From an uncultured Nocardioides sp. (GTDB taxonomy: Bacteria > Actinomycetota > Actinomycetes > Propionibacteriales > Nocardioidaceae): a stretch of DNA of 64,000 bases. The stretch is from positions 372,001 to 436,000 of the forward strand of contig NZ_CANLDB010000003.1 in the NCBI RefSeq assembly GCF_947489365.1, in the 5' to 3' direction. Position 1 is the stretch's first letter. The number at the start of each line of letters is the position of its first letter. Shown here in pieces: positions 24,501-33,618 of the stretch. The notes under the pieces were generated by a model, which saw only the letters and a list, made by a program, of their open reading frames with translations, made no database searches and was not told where the DNA came from. Both the position numbers and the translations under genes were made by a program.

Positions 24501-26519
24501 CGCGGCGTCCCGCCCGGCGGCCCGCGCCAGCATCGCGTTGTACGCCGCGAGCTCGGCCTCGGCGTTGCCCGAGCGGTCGCGGCGCTTGGCCTCGCGGTCG
24601 TCGTCGCGGAACCACTGGAACAGCAGCACCACGACCAGCAGCACCATCGGCAGCTCACCGAGCGCCCACGTGGCGGAGCCGCCCAGGTACTGGTCGTACG
24701 CCGGGTCGCGGGAGAACCCGAGGCCCTCGTAGTAGTCGCCGCCGATGATCAGCTCGCTCGACATCACCGCGACCGCGAAGAACGCGTGGAACGCGATCGT
24801 CACCATCAGCAGCCCGAGGCGGGCGACGTGCGGCAGGCGCCTCATCGGGGAGTCCCCGATGAGGATCTCGAAGAACAGCAGGCCGGAGAGCAGGAAGTGC
24901 AGCTCCATCGCGGCGTGGCCGAGGTGGTGGTCCATGAGGACGTCGAACAGCCCGCCGAGGTAGACGACGTACAGGCTGCCGACGAAGATCCCGGCGACGA
25001 CGACGGGGTGGCTGACGACGCCCGCGACCCGGGAGCGCAGCGCGCGGGACAGCAGCTGGCGGGGTCCGGTGCCGCCGGGGACGTCGGGCCCCGGCAGGGC
25101 GCGCAGGGCGAGGGTGATGGGGGCGCCCAGGACGAGGAAGATCGGCGCCAGCATCGAGAGCACCATGTGGGCGACCATGTGGGCGCTGAACAGGACGCCG
25201 GCGTACACGCCGAGGCCGCCGGAGGTCGCCCACAGCACCAGGAGCAGGCCGAACGCGAACGACAGCGTCCGACCGACCGGCCAGCGGTCACCGCGCCGGC
25301 CGAGGCGTCGTACGCCGACCGCGTAGGCGACGCCGCCCAGAAGGACGACGCTCAGCCCGACACCCGAGGGCTGCCACGACCAGAGCAGGCGCCCGAAGGT
25401 CACCGCGTCGGGGAGCGGCCCACCGAGGAGGGCCTCGGCGCGGGTGACGACGCCGGTCGGGGGCGTGGGGGTCCGGGCGAGGGCGGCGCCGAGCCCGAAC
25501 GCCGTCGCCATCAGGGTGACCTCGATGCCGGCGAGGCCGGCGAAGGCCCGGCCGGGCCGGTCGGAGGCGCGCACGAGGCGCCGCAGCCGCAGCGCGACGA
25601 GACCGATCGACCCGAGGACGACGGTCTTGGCCAGGACGCCGGCGCCGTACCCGGTGGCGAGGTCCGAGAGCGACGTGACGCGGGTCAGCGCCGAGACGAC
25701 GCCGGACACGGCGACGACCCCGAAGCACCAGGCCGCCAGGGCGGAGAAGCGGGCGGCGGCGCGGTCCGCGGCGGGGGAGGGGTCCGCGACGTTCGAGCGG
25801 GAGGGGAGGTGCCACCACAGCGCGACCACCCCGCCGGCCCAGACCGACGCCCCGAGGACGTGCCACAGCAGGGCCACCTCGGCCGTCCCGTGGCCGCCGG
25901 TCCCCGAGCCGGCGTGGCCGACCAGCAGGGGCGGGACGACGGCGGCCAGGGCGAGGACCAGGGCCACGACTGCACCGCCGGCCGTCGAGGCCGTCCGGGC
26001 GGTCGCCGCGACGACGAGGGCGAGCACGACCTGCACCAGCAGCGACTGGACCTGCGACGACGACCCGGCGGTGTCCAGCAGCCCGGCGAGCCGCAGCCCG
26101 GTGAGTGGGACGGCGACCTGGTCGGCGTACGTCGTGACCGCCTGGGCCAGCGAGACCAGCGCCCACAGCAGCGCGAGCGGGACGACGGCCCGCACCGGTC
26201 CGCCGCCCCGCGGGGTCCGCGACAGCGGGTCGCGCAGGGTGACGAGGGTCAGCAGCGGCACGAGCAGCAGGCTCACCACGGTGACGGCGACGAGCTGCCC
26301 GACCAGGTCGAGCGCGGGCAGCGCCCAGCCGACGACCGGGCCCGGGTCCGGGAGTCCCGGCGGGGCGGGGCTGGGGGCCCCGCCGGCGACGAGCAGCAGG
26401 ACCACCAGCGCCCCGGCCGACGCGAGGAGCGCGGCGAGCGCCTGCGTGCGGCGTGCTCCGGCGTCCCCGTGGTCGTCGAGGACCTCCGGGGTTCCGGTGC
26501 GGGGCTCGGTGGAGGTCAC
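24480..26519 (-). CDS. Fused CopD copper-resistance / CtaG-like cytochrome oxidase assembly membrane protein
   Basis: This 679-aa polytopic protein has a CopD-like N-terminal half (residues about 60-340; LLWHVLGASVWAGGVVALWWH with conserved His/Trp) and a caa3-assembly CtaG-like C-terminal half (SAHMVAHMVLSMLAPIFLVLG; MDHHLGHAAMELHFLLSGLLFF). Histidines and methionines in these helices are likely copper ligands. Fused CopD-CtaG proteins are common in actinobacteria. The role is copper import or delivery to cytochrome oxidase. GTG 26519 overlaps the stop of copC, so the pair is co-translated. Confidence 0.85.
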   Translation of the reverse strand: MTSTEPRTGTPEVLDDHGDAGARRTQALAALLASAGALVVLLLVAGGAPSPAPPGLPDPGPVVGWALPALDLVGQLVAVTVVSLLLVPLLTLVTLRDPLSRTPRGGGPVRAVVPLALLWALVSLAQAVTTYADQVAVPLTGLRLAGLLDTAGSSSQVQSLLVQVVLALVVAATARTASTAGGAVVALVLALAAVVPPLLVGHAGSGTGGHGTAEVALLWHVLGASVWAGGVVALWWHLPSRSNVADPSPAADRAAARFSALAAWCFGVVAVSGVVSALTRVTSLSDLATGYGAGVLAKTVVLGSIGLVALRLRRLVRASDRPGRAFAGLAGIEVTLMATAFGLGAALARTPTPPTGVVTRAEALLGGPLPDAVTFGRLLWSWQPSGVGLSVVLLGGVAYAVGVRRLGRRGDRWPVGRTLSFAFGLLLVLWATSGGLGVYAGVLFSAHMVAHMVLSMLAPIFLVLGAPITLALRALPGPDVPGGTGPRQLLSRALRSRVAGVVSHPVVVAGIFVGSLYVVYLGGLFDVLMDHHLGHAAMELHFLLSGLLFFEILIGDSPMRRLPHVARLGLLMVTIAFHAFFAVAVMSSELIIGGDYYEGLGFSRDPAYDQYLGGSATWALGELPMVLLVVVLLFQWFRDDDREAKRRDRSGNAEAELAAYNAMLARAAGRDAASERDRT

Positions 26520-27160
26520 CGCGTCCGGTTCCCCCGGCGCCGCGCCAGCATGAGCAGGGTGACGACCGCCACGACGGCGACGACGGCGACCACCACGACG
26601 GTGGTGCTGACGCCGCCCTCGTCGGACTCCTCGGTCTGGCTCGCCGCGGGCTCCGTGTCGGCGGTGGTGGGCTCGTCCGACGGTGCGGCGTCGGTGGCGG
26701 CGTCGGACGGGGCGGGTTCGGTCGCGTCCTCCCGTGGCTGGGTGCTGGCCTTGGGCGCCGCGGCGGGCTCTGAGGCGGTGAAGGTGGTCTCGCCCTCGAT
26801 CGGGTGACCGTCGGCGGAGACGACGCGGTAGGCGATCGTGTACTCGCCGGCCGCCGCGGCGGCGGCCAGCGGACGGGTCACGGTGGCGCCGTCCACGGCG
26901 ACCGCCCCGCCGGTGACGTCGATCCCGTCGGCGGTGGTGACCGAGACGAACGCGGGCTCGGAGACCTCCTCGCTGAACTCGAGGACGACCTCGGTCGGCG
27001 GGCGCTCGACGGTGGCGCCGTCCTCCGGGTTGGCGCCGACGAGGGCGGCGTGGGCCGAGGCGGGCGGGGCCGTGACGGCCAGGGCGGTGAGCGCGGTCAG
27101 GGTGGCGAGCAGGAGCGCGGCCAGCGCTGCCGAGGGACGGCGCAGGGCGTGGGTGGTCAT
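26516..27160 (-). CDS. copC: CopC-domain copper-binding protein with C-terminal membrane anchor
   Basis: This 214-aa exported protein has a signal peptide ending in ASAHA; the His right after cleavage is the usual N-terminal copper ligand of CopC. The CopC domain reads LEFSEEVSEPAF and YTIAYRVVSADGHPIEGETTF, where the Asp-Gly-His completes the site. An acidic Thr/Ala/Pro linker leads to a hydrophobic anchor (VVVVAVVAVVAVVTLLML) and a basic tail. It hands copper to CopD. GGAGG precedes the ATG at 27160. Confidence 0.9.
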   Translation of the reverse strand: MTTHALRRPSAALAALLLATLTALTALAVTAPPASAHAALVGANPEDGATVERPPTEVVLEFSEEVSEPAFVSVTTADGIDVTGGAVAVDGATVTRPLAAAAAAGEYTIAYRVVSADGHPIEGETTFTASEPAAAPKASTQPREDATEPAPSDAATDAAPSDEPTTADTEPAASQTEESDEGGVSTTVVVVAVVAVVAVVTLLMLARRRGNRTR

Positions 27161-27210
27161 GGGTCCTCCGAGCGGGTGGGTGGTCGAGCCGCCCTGCGTC
27201 GTCGGTGGTG

Positions 27211-27759
27211 TCAGGACGCGAGGGCCGGGGGCGGGGTCGTCCGCCCCGCCGGTGGCCCGCGCACGGGGGCGGTGCCCGGCGCCGGCGGACGCGGCGGACC
27301 CGCCACGGAGGCGGCGACCGCGAGCCGGGGGACGGCGTACGGCGGGAGGCCGGGCAGGGGGACGCGCCACCGGTCGAGGGCGGCGCGCGCCAGCCGGACC
27401 AGGGCGCGGTCGGCCCCGAGGGCCAGGGCGGCGCTGGTCAGCCCCGCGCCGACGTGTGTGAGGAGCATGACCTCGCCCGAGCCGTGGGCCATCGCGGCGT
27501 GCGGCGACGCGGACGTGGTGAAGAGGACGTGCCAGGCGCCCTGGGTGGCGACCGTCAGGGCGAGGGCGGTCCACGGTGAGGTCGGACGGACCCGGCCCAG
27601 CAGCATCCCCGCGGCCACGGAGGCGAGGACGGCGACGGCACCGGGCAGCAGGGCCACCGTCCCGCCCGAGGCGTGGTGCGCCCAGACGGCACCGGCGGCG
27701 GTCACGAGACCGACCGCGGCACCCCGTGCCGCGGCGGGTGTCGGTGCGCGTGTGGCCAT
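27211..27759 (-). CDS. Hypothetical membrane protein in copper cluster
   Basis: This 182-aa protein has about four hydrophobic segments and several histidines near membrane borders (VWAHHASGG, GAWHVLF, SASPHAAMAHGSG), which could bind copper. The C-terminal 40 residues are Pro-rich and low in complexity. No family was recognised. Its position, 50 bp upstream of copC on the same strand, suggests a role in copper handling. Confidence 0.5.
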   Translation of the reverse strand: MATRAPTPAAARGAAVGLVTAAGAVWAHHASGGTVALLPGAVAVLASVAAGMLLGRVRPTSPWTALALTVATQGAWHVLFTTSASPHAAMAHGSGEVMLLTHVGAGLTSAALALGADRALVRLARAALDRWRVPLPGLPPYAVPRLAVAASVAGPPRPPAPGTAPVRGPPAGRTTPPPALAS

Positions 27760-27832
27760 CCCGGTCGCCCCTCGTCGTCTGGTCCGAGGCTACCCGCGGT
27801 CCCGGGACCGGGTCCTCCCCGATCTGGGTGCT

Positions 27833-28603
27833 TCAGGGGCCCGGCCGGGTCGGGCGGGCGCCTCCCCCGACGCGGGACGTCAGCAGCGCCGCGGCCCGGA
27901 CCGTCGCGGCCACGTCCTGCGTCGGGTCCTCCTCGACGGGCCCGGTGACGGCGACGGCCGCGACCGGGTGGCCGGTGTGGTCGAGCACGGCGGCGGCGAC
28001 GCTGGCCTGCCCCGCGGTGACCTCCTCGTGCTCGACGGCGTGGCCGCGCTGGCGGGTCTCGGCGAGCAGGGTCCGCAGCTCCGCCGGCCCGGACGGGCCG
28101 TGGCCCTCCCGGGTGACGAACGCGTCCGCGGCGGGGAAGAGGGCCCGCACCTGCGCGGCCGGCAGGGCCGCGAGGATCGCGCGGCCGCTCGCCGTGACCT
28201 GCGCCGGTAGGCGCACCCCCACGCCCGTGACCAGCGGTGGGCGGCCCGGGGCGCGCTCCTGGACGACGTACAGGACGTCGCGGCCGTGGAGCACCGCCAG
28301 CTGCGCGGAGCGGCCGGTGGCGTCGGCGAGGTCCGCGATCGGACGCCGGGCGATGCGGGCGAGGGGCTCGGATCGGGCGTACCCGCTGCCCACCTCGAAC
28401 GCCGCCACCCCCAGCCCGACCGAACGGTCCTCGGGCAGGTGGACGACGAAACCCTCCTCGGCCATGGCGCCGAGCAGGTGGTACGCCGAGCTCCGCGGCA
28501 GGTCGCACGCCCTCGCGACCCGGTCCACCGGCACCGGCCCGGGCTGCGACGCCAGGAACCTCAGCACCCGCAGCGCCCTCGTCGCCGCCGGCACCTGACT
28601 CAT
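27833..28603 (-). CDS. IclR-family transcriptional regulator
   Basis: This 256-aa regulator has an N-terminal winged helix (ALRVLRFLASQPGPVPVDRVAR, then LPRSSAYHLLGAMAEEGFV) and an IclR effector domain (LADATGRSAQLAVLHGRDVLYV; ARPGRAILAALP-like core TASGRAILAALPAAQ). IclR proteins usually sense aromatic or short-chain acids. No target is adjacent. A -10-like TAGCCT lies 6 nt before the ATG (28610-28615 in + coordinates), so the mRNA may be leaderless and the -35 region falls in repeat array B. Confidence 0.85.
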   Translation of the reverse strand: MSQVPAATRALRVLRFLASQPGPVPVDRVARACDLPRSSAYHLLGAMAEEGFVVHLPEDRSVGLGVAAFEVGSGYARSEPLARIARRPIADLADATGRSAQLAVLHGRDVLYVVQERAPGRPPLVTGVGVRLPAQVTASGRAILAALPAAQVRALFPAADAFVTREGHGPSGPAELRTLLAETRQRGHAVEHEEVTAGQASVAAAVLDHTGHPVAAVAVTGPVEEDPTQDVAATVRAAALLTSRVGGGARPTRPGP

Positions 28604-28621
28604 GGGCTCAGGCTAGGACGC

Positions 28622-28946
28622 CGAGTCGGCCCCAACGCACTGCTGTGGGGCGTCGAGTCGGCCCGAACGCACTGCTGTGGGACGTCGAGTCGGCCCGAAC
28701 GCACTTCCAGCGGACGTCGAGTCGGCCCGAACGCACTTCCAGGGGACGCTGAGTCGGCCCGGACGTGGCGGGCCACTGGTCTCGACGAGCACGACCGCCG
28801 GTGGTCCAGCTTGTCGAGACCCCGGCGCTCGGTGCGTTCGGGCCGACTGGGCGCGCAATAGGCGTGCGTTCGGGCCGACTGGGCGCTCGGGAGGCGTGCG
28901 TTCGGGCCGACTGGGCGCGCAATAGGCGTGCGTTCGGGCCGACTCG
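28622..28946. repeat. Palindrome-centred 32-bp-period repeat array B
   Basis: Five direct units with the core CGAGTCGGCCCGAACGCACT start at 28622, 28654, 28686, 28718 and 28750 (the first and last are diverged). A 44-bp imperfect palindrome (28778-28821, starting GGTCTCGACGAGCACGACC) follows. Four inverted units start at 28831, 28863, 28895 and 28927. Every step is exactly 32 bp. The array fills the 344-bp gap between the IclR start and the stop codon of the gene at 28948; no gene is seen. The architecture is the same as array A but the core sequence differs. Confidence 0.85.
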
Positions 28947-28947
28947 G

Positions 28948-29430
28948 CTACAGGTCGGTGACCCCGACGACCGAGTGCGGCCGGAAGGTCGGGTACGCCG
29001 GGTGACCGGTGCCGTCGGGACGGTCCAGGTCGAAGCCGCCGGTCAGCACCAGCCGCCAGGCGGGCCTCGCCTCGGTCTGGCCGAGCACGGGCACGCCGAG
29101 GGAGGTCCAGGCCCGGGCGGCCGCCGCGCACTCGGCGTGCAGCGGCGGCAGCCGGAACCCGTTGTCGGCGACCTCGGTCTCCGTGCCCAGCAGGTGCAGC
29201 GGGTTGGGCAGGCCCGACAGCCCGCAGGCCGCGCAGACCCGGCTGAGCGCGCACTGGAGCACCCGCTTCTTCGCGAGGTGGGCGAGGTCGCCGCTGCCGT
29301 CGTCGTGCTCGCACACGAACGGCAGCGGCAACCCCGACGCCTCGTCGGTACGACGCCCGGCCAGCTCCTCCGGCCAGGTCACCGCACCGGGGTCGCGGCC
29401 GCCGTCCACGACGGTCGGCCGCCAGCTCAC
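28948..29430 (-). CDS. Uncharacterised cysteine-containing protein coupled to desaturase
   Basis: This 160-aa protein has cysteines in FVCEHDD, VLQCALSRVCAACGLSG and LHAECAAAAR. The spacing C-x5-C-x2-C with more Cys/His on either side could bind zinc or a metal cluster. GTG 29430 overlaps the desaturase stop by 4 nt, so its translation is coupled. No family was recognised. Its stop lies one base from repeat array B. Confidence 0.6.
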   Translation of the reverse strand: MSWRPTVVDGGRDPGAVTWPEELAGRRTDEASGLPLPFVCEHDDGSGDLAHLAKKRVLQCALSRVCAACGLSGLPNPLHLLGTETEVADNGFRLPPLHAECAAAARAWTSLGVPVLGQTEARPAWRLVLTGGFDLDRPDGTGHPAYPTFRPHSVVGVTDL

Positions 29431-30626
29431 GCGGTCCGGCTCCGCGACCACGCGCCCAGCTCGCTGCGGCGGCCGGGACGCTCGGCGTCCGTCTTCCGCT
29501 TGTTGCGCTGCTTGGGCAGCTCGTCCGGCGGCGGGGTGCCGTCGGGCGCGGTCATGCCGTTGGGCAGCGAGAGCTTCATGATCGTGCGCAGCGCCTGGCC
29601 GTACTGCTTGTGCAGCGGTCCGATCGTGTAGGGGATCCCGTACCGCTCGCAGATCTCCTTCACCTCGACCGACATCTCGCCGTACCGGTTGGACGGCAGG
29701 TCGGGGAAGAGGTGGTGCTCGATCTGGTAGCCGAGGTTGCCCGACATGATGTGGAGCAGCTCGCCGCCCTCGAAGTTCGCGGCACCCAGCACCTGGCGCA
29801 GGTACCACTCGGCGCGCGTCTCGTCCTCGAGCTCCTCCTCGGTGAAGTGCATCGCACCGTCGGGGAAGTGCCCGCAGAAGATGATCACGTAGGACCAGAA
29901 GTTGCGCATCGAGTTCGCCGCCAGGTTCGCGGTGATCGTCGTCTTCCAGTTCGGTCCGGACAGCGCCGGGTAGACGACGTAGTCCTTGACGAACTGGTTG
30001 CGGCCCTTGCGCCAGATCTGCTTGAGCTGGCGCTTCATCTCCTTCGGGTCCTTCTGGCCCTTCCGGATCCGCTCCACGTCGAGGTCGTGGAGGGCGACGC
30101 CCCACTGGAACATGGCGGCCAGCAGCGCGTTGTAGACCGGCTGACCGAGGTTGAACACGTTCCAGCGCTGCTCGCGCGCCATGCGGAGGATGCCGTACCC
30201 GATGTCGTTGTCGTGGCCGAGCACGTTGGTGAACTGGTGGTGCACGTAGTTGTGGCTGTGCTTCCACTGCTCGGCCGGCTGCGCGGTGTCCCACTCCCAG
30301 TTGGAGGAGTGGATCTCCGGGTCGTTCATCCAGTCCCACTGGCCGTGCATGACGTTGTGGCCGATCTCCATGTTCTCGAGGATCTTGGCGATCCCGAGCA
30401 TGGCGGCGCCGGCGGCCCAGGCGGGCTTCTTGTGGCTGGCGAACAGCGTGACCCGCCCGGCGAAGGCGAGGCCTCGCTGGATCTTGATCATCCGCTTGAT
30501 GTACGCCGCGTCGTCCGCGTTGCGCGACTCCTCGATGCGCTTGCGGATGGCGTCGAACTCGGCGCCGATCGCCTCGACGTCCTCGGGTGAGAGGTGGAGG
30601 TACTCCTTGACGTCGGAGATAGCCAT
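29427..30626 (-). CDS. desA3: Acyl-CoA delta-9 desaturase (DesA3-like)
   Basis: This 399-aa di-iron membrane enzyme introduces a double bond into stearoyl- or palmitoyl-CoA. The three histidine boxes are HNVMHGQW, HNYVHHQF and HHLFPDLPS. Hydrophobic hairpins lie between them. The gene upstream on the same strand encodes a flavin/2Fe-2S reductase, as in the Mycobacterium Rv3230c-desA3 pair, where the reductase supplies electrons. It probably tunes membrane fluidity or storage lipids. Confidence 0.88.
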   Translation of the reverse strand: MAISDVKEYLHLSPEDVEAIGAEFDAIRKRIEESRNADDAAYIKRMIKIQRGLAFAGRVTLFASHKKPAWAAGAAMLGIAKILENMEIGHNVMHGQWDWMNDPEIHSSNWEWDTAQPAEQWKHSHNYVHHQFTNVLGHDNDIGYGILRMAREQRWNVFNLGQPVYNALLAAMFQWGVALHDLDVERIRKGQKDPKEMKRQLKQIWRKGRNQFVKDYVVYPALSGPNWKTTITANLAANSMRNFWSYVIIFCGHFPDGAMHFTEEELEDETRAEWYLRQVLGAANFEGGELLHIMSGNLGYQIEHHLFPDLPSNRYGEMSVEVKEICERYGIPYTIGPLHKQYGQALRTIMKLSLPNGMTAPDGTPPPDELPKQRNKRKTDAERPGRRSELGAWSRSRTA

Positions 30627-30675
30627 GCGTGCTCCCTTGCGGTGGGCTGGTTGAGGTGGGGCTGGTGGTGCGCGG

Positions 30676-31764
30676 TCAGATGTTGAGGGTGCAGTCGCCG
30701 TTGGCGACGGTGACGCAGGTCTGGATCTGCTCGTTGGGCTGGTTGAACTGGTCGCCGTTGCGGACGTCGGTGACCGAGCCGGAGACGAGCGTCAGGGTGC
30801 AGGTGTGGCAGATGCCCATGCGGCAGCCGTAGGGCATGCCGATCCCGGCCTCCTCGCCCGCCTCGAGGATCGTGGTGGAGCCGTCGACCTCGGCCGACTT
30901 ACCGGAGTTCTGGAAGCTGACGGTGCCGCCCTCGCCGGTGTTGTCGCCCAGCTCGAGGGTGAAGCGCTCGAGGTGCAGGTGGTCGGTGACGTCGTGGTTG
31001 CCGAAGTGCTCCTCGGCCGCGTCGAGCATGGGTCCGGGGCCGCAGGCCCAGGTCTCCCGCTCGCGCCAGTCGGGGCAGACGGTGTCGAGCTCGTCGAGGG
31101 AGAACATGCCCTCGTCGTCGGTGAAGCGCAGCTGCACCCGCAGCGAGTCGTGCTTCTCGGCGAGCGCCGTGATGGCCTCGCGGAAGATCATCCGCTCACG
31201 GGTGGGGCTGGAGTAGACGACCTGGACGTCGGTCATGGTGCCGCGCCGGTCCATCGTCTTGAGCATCGACATCATCGGGGTGACCCCGGAGCCGCCGACG
31301 AGGAAGAGGATCTTCGGCGGCGGGGGAGAGGGCAGCACGAACTCGCCGGCGGGCGCGGCCAGGCGGACGATCGCCCCCGGCTTCATCCCCTGCGCGAGGT
31401 GGCCCGACAGCAGGCCCTCCGGCATCGCCCGCACGGTCACGGTGATGCGGCGTCCGCGGCGGCGCGGCGTGGAGGTCAACGAGTACGAGCGCCACTGGAT
31501 GCGGCCGTCGACCTCGACGCCGATGCCGATGTACTGCCCGGCCTCGTGGTCGAAGGACCAGCCCCACCCCGGACGGATGACGAGGGTGGAGGCGTCGTCG
31601 GTCTCCTGGACGACGTCCTCGAGCCGTCCCCGGAGCTCGCGGGCCGACCACAGCGGGTTGACGAGCTTCAGGTAGTCGTCGGGGTGCAGGGGGGTCGTGA
31701 GCTTGTCCGCGACCGTCCTGATCCTCTGCCAGTTCGGACGGTCGACCCGGTCCAGGATGCTCAA
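30676..31764 (-). CDS. Ferredoxin reductase with C-terminal 2Fe-2S domain, desaturase electron donor
   Basis: This 362-aa protein resembles Rv3230c. It has an FAD domain (RSYSLTSTPRR), an NAD(P)H domain (LFLVGGSGVTPMMSML) and a plant-type ferredoxin domain with GCRMGICHTC and a fourth Cys further on (IQTCVTVANGDC). It transfers electrons from NADPH to the desaturase encoded 50 bp downstream. Upstream, GTGACCAGTTGTACAC at about 31786 is an imperfect inverted repeat that could bind a TetR-type lipid regulator; this is weak. Confidence 0.88.
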   Translation of the reverse strand: MSILDRVDRPNWQRIRTVADKLTTPLHPDDYLKLVNPLWSARELRGRLEDVVQETDDASTLVIRPGWGWSFDHEAGQYIGIGVEVDGRIQWRSYSLTSTPRRRGRRITVTVRAMPEGLLSGHLAQGMKPGAIVRLAAPAGEFVLPSPPPPKILFLVGGSGVTPMMSMLKTMDRRGTMTDVQVVYSSPTRERMIFREAITALAEKHDSLRVQLRFTDDEGMFSLDELDTVCPDWRERETWACGPGPMLDAAEEHFGNHDVTDHLHLERFTLELGDNTGEGGTVSFQNSGKSAEVDGSTTILEAGEEAGIGMPYGCRMGICHTCTLTLVSGSVTDVRNGDQFNQPNEQIQTCVTVANGDCTLNI

Positions 31765-31878
31765 GGTCCCTCCTCAGGGATTGAGTGACCAGTTGTACAC
31801 CGAACGATGTCTCCGGCGGTACCCCGAGAGTGATGCGTCACACACCCTAGGGCCGTGGTGCCGTCCCGGGCAGAGGTT

Positions 31879-33618
31879 TCAGAGCGGGAGACGGGCGCAC
31901 ACCCGACCACCCACCGGCGTCGGGCGTGCCTCGAGCGAGCCACCCAGGGCCTCCGCCCGCTGGGCCATGGACGTCAGCCCCACCCCCGGTCGCCACCCGA
32001 CGTCGGTGGCGGTGCGGTCGTCGTCGGTGACGGTGAGCGTCAGGACGTCGCCCTCGCGCCCGAGGTCGACCAGCGCCGCGGTCGCGCGGGTGTGGCGGGC
32101 GACGTTCGTGAGCGCCTCGACGGCGATGCGGTACGCCGCCACCTCCGCCGCCGCGGGCACCTCACCGAGGTCGCCCGCGTCGACCGTGACCCGGAGCGGG
32201 TGCCCGTCGTGCCGGCGTACGTCGGCCGCGTGCTGCCGCAGCGCCCCCGCGAGGCCCAGCTCGTCGAGCGCGGGCGGTCGGAGGCCGGCGACGAGCCCGC
32301 GCACCTCCTCCACGGCCGCGACGGCGTACGCGCGGACGTCGGCGAGCAGGTCGGCAGCGGCGGAGGGGTCCTCGCCCGCGAGCACGTTGCGGGCCGCGTC
32401 GGTCGTGAAGGCCATCCCGGACAACCGGGGGCCGAGGCCGTCGTGGAGGTCGCGGCGCAGGCGGCGGCGTTCTTCCTCGACCGCCGTGATCACGCGGCCC
32501 CGGGAGGCGTGCAGCTCGGTCGCCAGCCGACGGGCGTGGACGGTCTGCGCGAGCAGCGGCGCGACGATGCGCAGGACGTCGTCGTCGGGGGCCGACAGCC
32601 GCAGGTCGCCGGGACGCAGCGCCACCTCGAGCGTGACCGGGGGGTCGTCGGCGATCGAGAGACGGAGGGTGCGCGCCGGGTCGAGCTCGCCGACCCTGGC
32701 GGCGACCGACCCGTCGACGTGCAGGGCGAGCCCGGGCAGCACCAGCGCCTCGCGCACGGCCGCCAGCGCCGCGGCAGGGTCGTCGCCGGCCTGCCCGATG
32801 GCGCCCGTGGCGAGGGCGGCCGCGGCGAGGGGGTCCGTGCGGTGGCCGAAGAGGACCTCGTCGACCACGCCGCGCAGGCGCCGGGCCACGGGCGTGACCG
32901 CCAGCGCGAGGACGAAGCCGACCAGCGCCTGACCGCCCCGGTTGACGTCGGTCCCCGAGGCGTCGAGGAGCCGCCACGTCGTGACCAGCACGGCGACGTA
33001 CCCGCAGCCCGTCAGTGCGGTCACGACCGCGGGCACCACCAGGGAGCGGACGTCGGACTCCGGGCGGCGGCCGCCGGCGACCAGCGCCACGGGGACCACG
33101 GACCCGGCGACGGCGGAGGCGACCGCCAGGCCGTTCCCGGTGGTGGCGAAGACCAGCAGCGCCGGCACCAGCGTCCCGAGGCTGATCACCAGGGCGGCCC
33201 AGAGCAGCAGCTGCCGCTCCTGTCCGTCCGACCGCTCGACCCTCCACCACCCCGCACCGACCACCCCGAGGACGAGCAGCAGCCCGGCCGTCTCGGCGAC
33301 GTCCTCGCTCGGGACCAGGAGCACCGCGCCCCCGCACCCGGCCCCCACCAGGGCGAGCAGCGGTGTCGACGGGTCGCGCCAGGCCGGGCGCGGGTAGGCG
33401 GTGAGGGCGACGGGCGCCACCGCGAAGTAGCCCACGACGAGCAGGGCCCCGCGAGCGGTGTCGGCGCCGAGCAGTCCCGCGACGGCTCCGGCGCCGAGGG
33501 TCAGGGCGACCAGCGCGAGGAGGACGGCGAAGGGGCGGAGTCGGGTTGTGCCCGCCGCGACGCCCGCGCTGCCGAGGCAGGAGGCGGCCACCAGGGCGAG
33601 CGCGACCTCGGTGCTCAC
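31879..33618 (-). CDS. Sensor histidine kinase, NarL-partner type (HisKA_3)
   Basis: This 579-aa protein has a membrane N-terminal half (roughly ten hydrophobic helices, residues 1-290), a dimerisation domain with the phosphorylated His in RRRLRRDLHDGLGPRLSGMAF and a C-terminal ATPase domain (EALTNVARHTRATAAL; the G box is GVGLTSMAQRAEALGG). The signal is unknown; it is probably membrane-embedded. GTG 33618 overlaps the regulator stop by 4 nt, so kinase and regulator are co-translated. Confidence 0.87.
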   Translation of the reverse strand: MSTEVALALVAASCLGSAGVAAGTTRLRPFAVLLALVALTLGAGAVAGLLGADTARGALLVVGYFAVAPVALTAYPRPAWRDPSTPLLALVGAGCGGAVLLVPSEDVAETAGLLLVLGVVGAGWWRVERSDGQERQLLLWAALVISLGTLVPALLVFATTGNGLAVASAVAGSVVPVALVAGGRRPESDVRSLVVPAVVTALTGCGYVAVLVTTWRLLDASGTDVNRGGQALVGFVLALAVTPVARRLRGVVDEVLFGHRTDPLAAAALATGAIGQAGDDPAAALAAVREALVLPGLALHVDGSVAARVGELDPARTLRLSIADDPPVTLEVALRPGDLRLSAPDDDVLRIVAPLLAQTVHARRLATELHASRGRVITAVEEERRRLRRDLHDGLGPRLSGMAFTTDAARNVLAGEDPSAAADLLADVRAYAVAAVEEVRGLVAGLRPPALDELGLAGALRQHAADVRRHDGHPLRVTVDAGDLGEVPAAAEVAAYRIAVEALTNVARHTRATAALVDLGREGDVLTLTVTDDDRTATDVGWRPGVGLTSMAQRAEALGGSLEARPTPVGGRVCARLPL

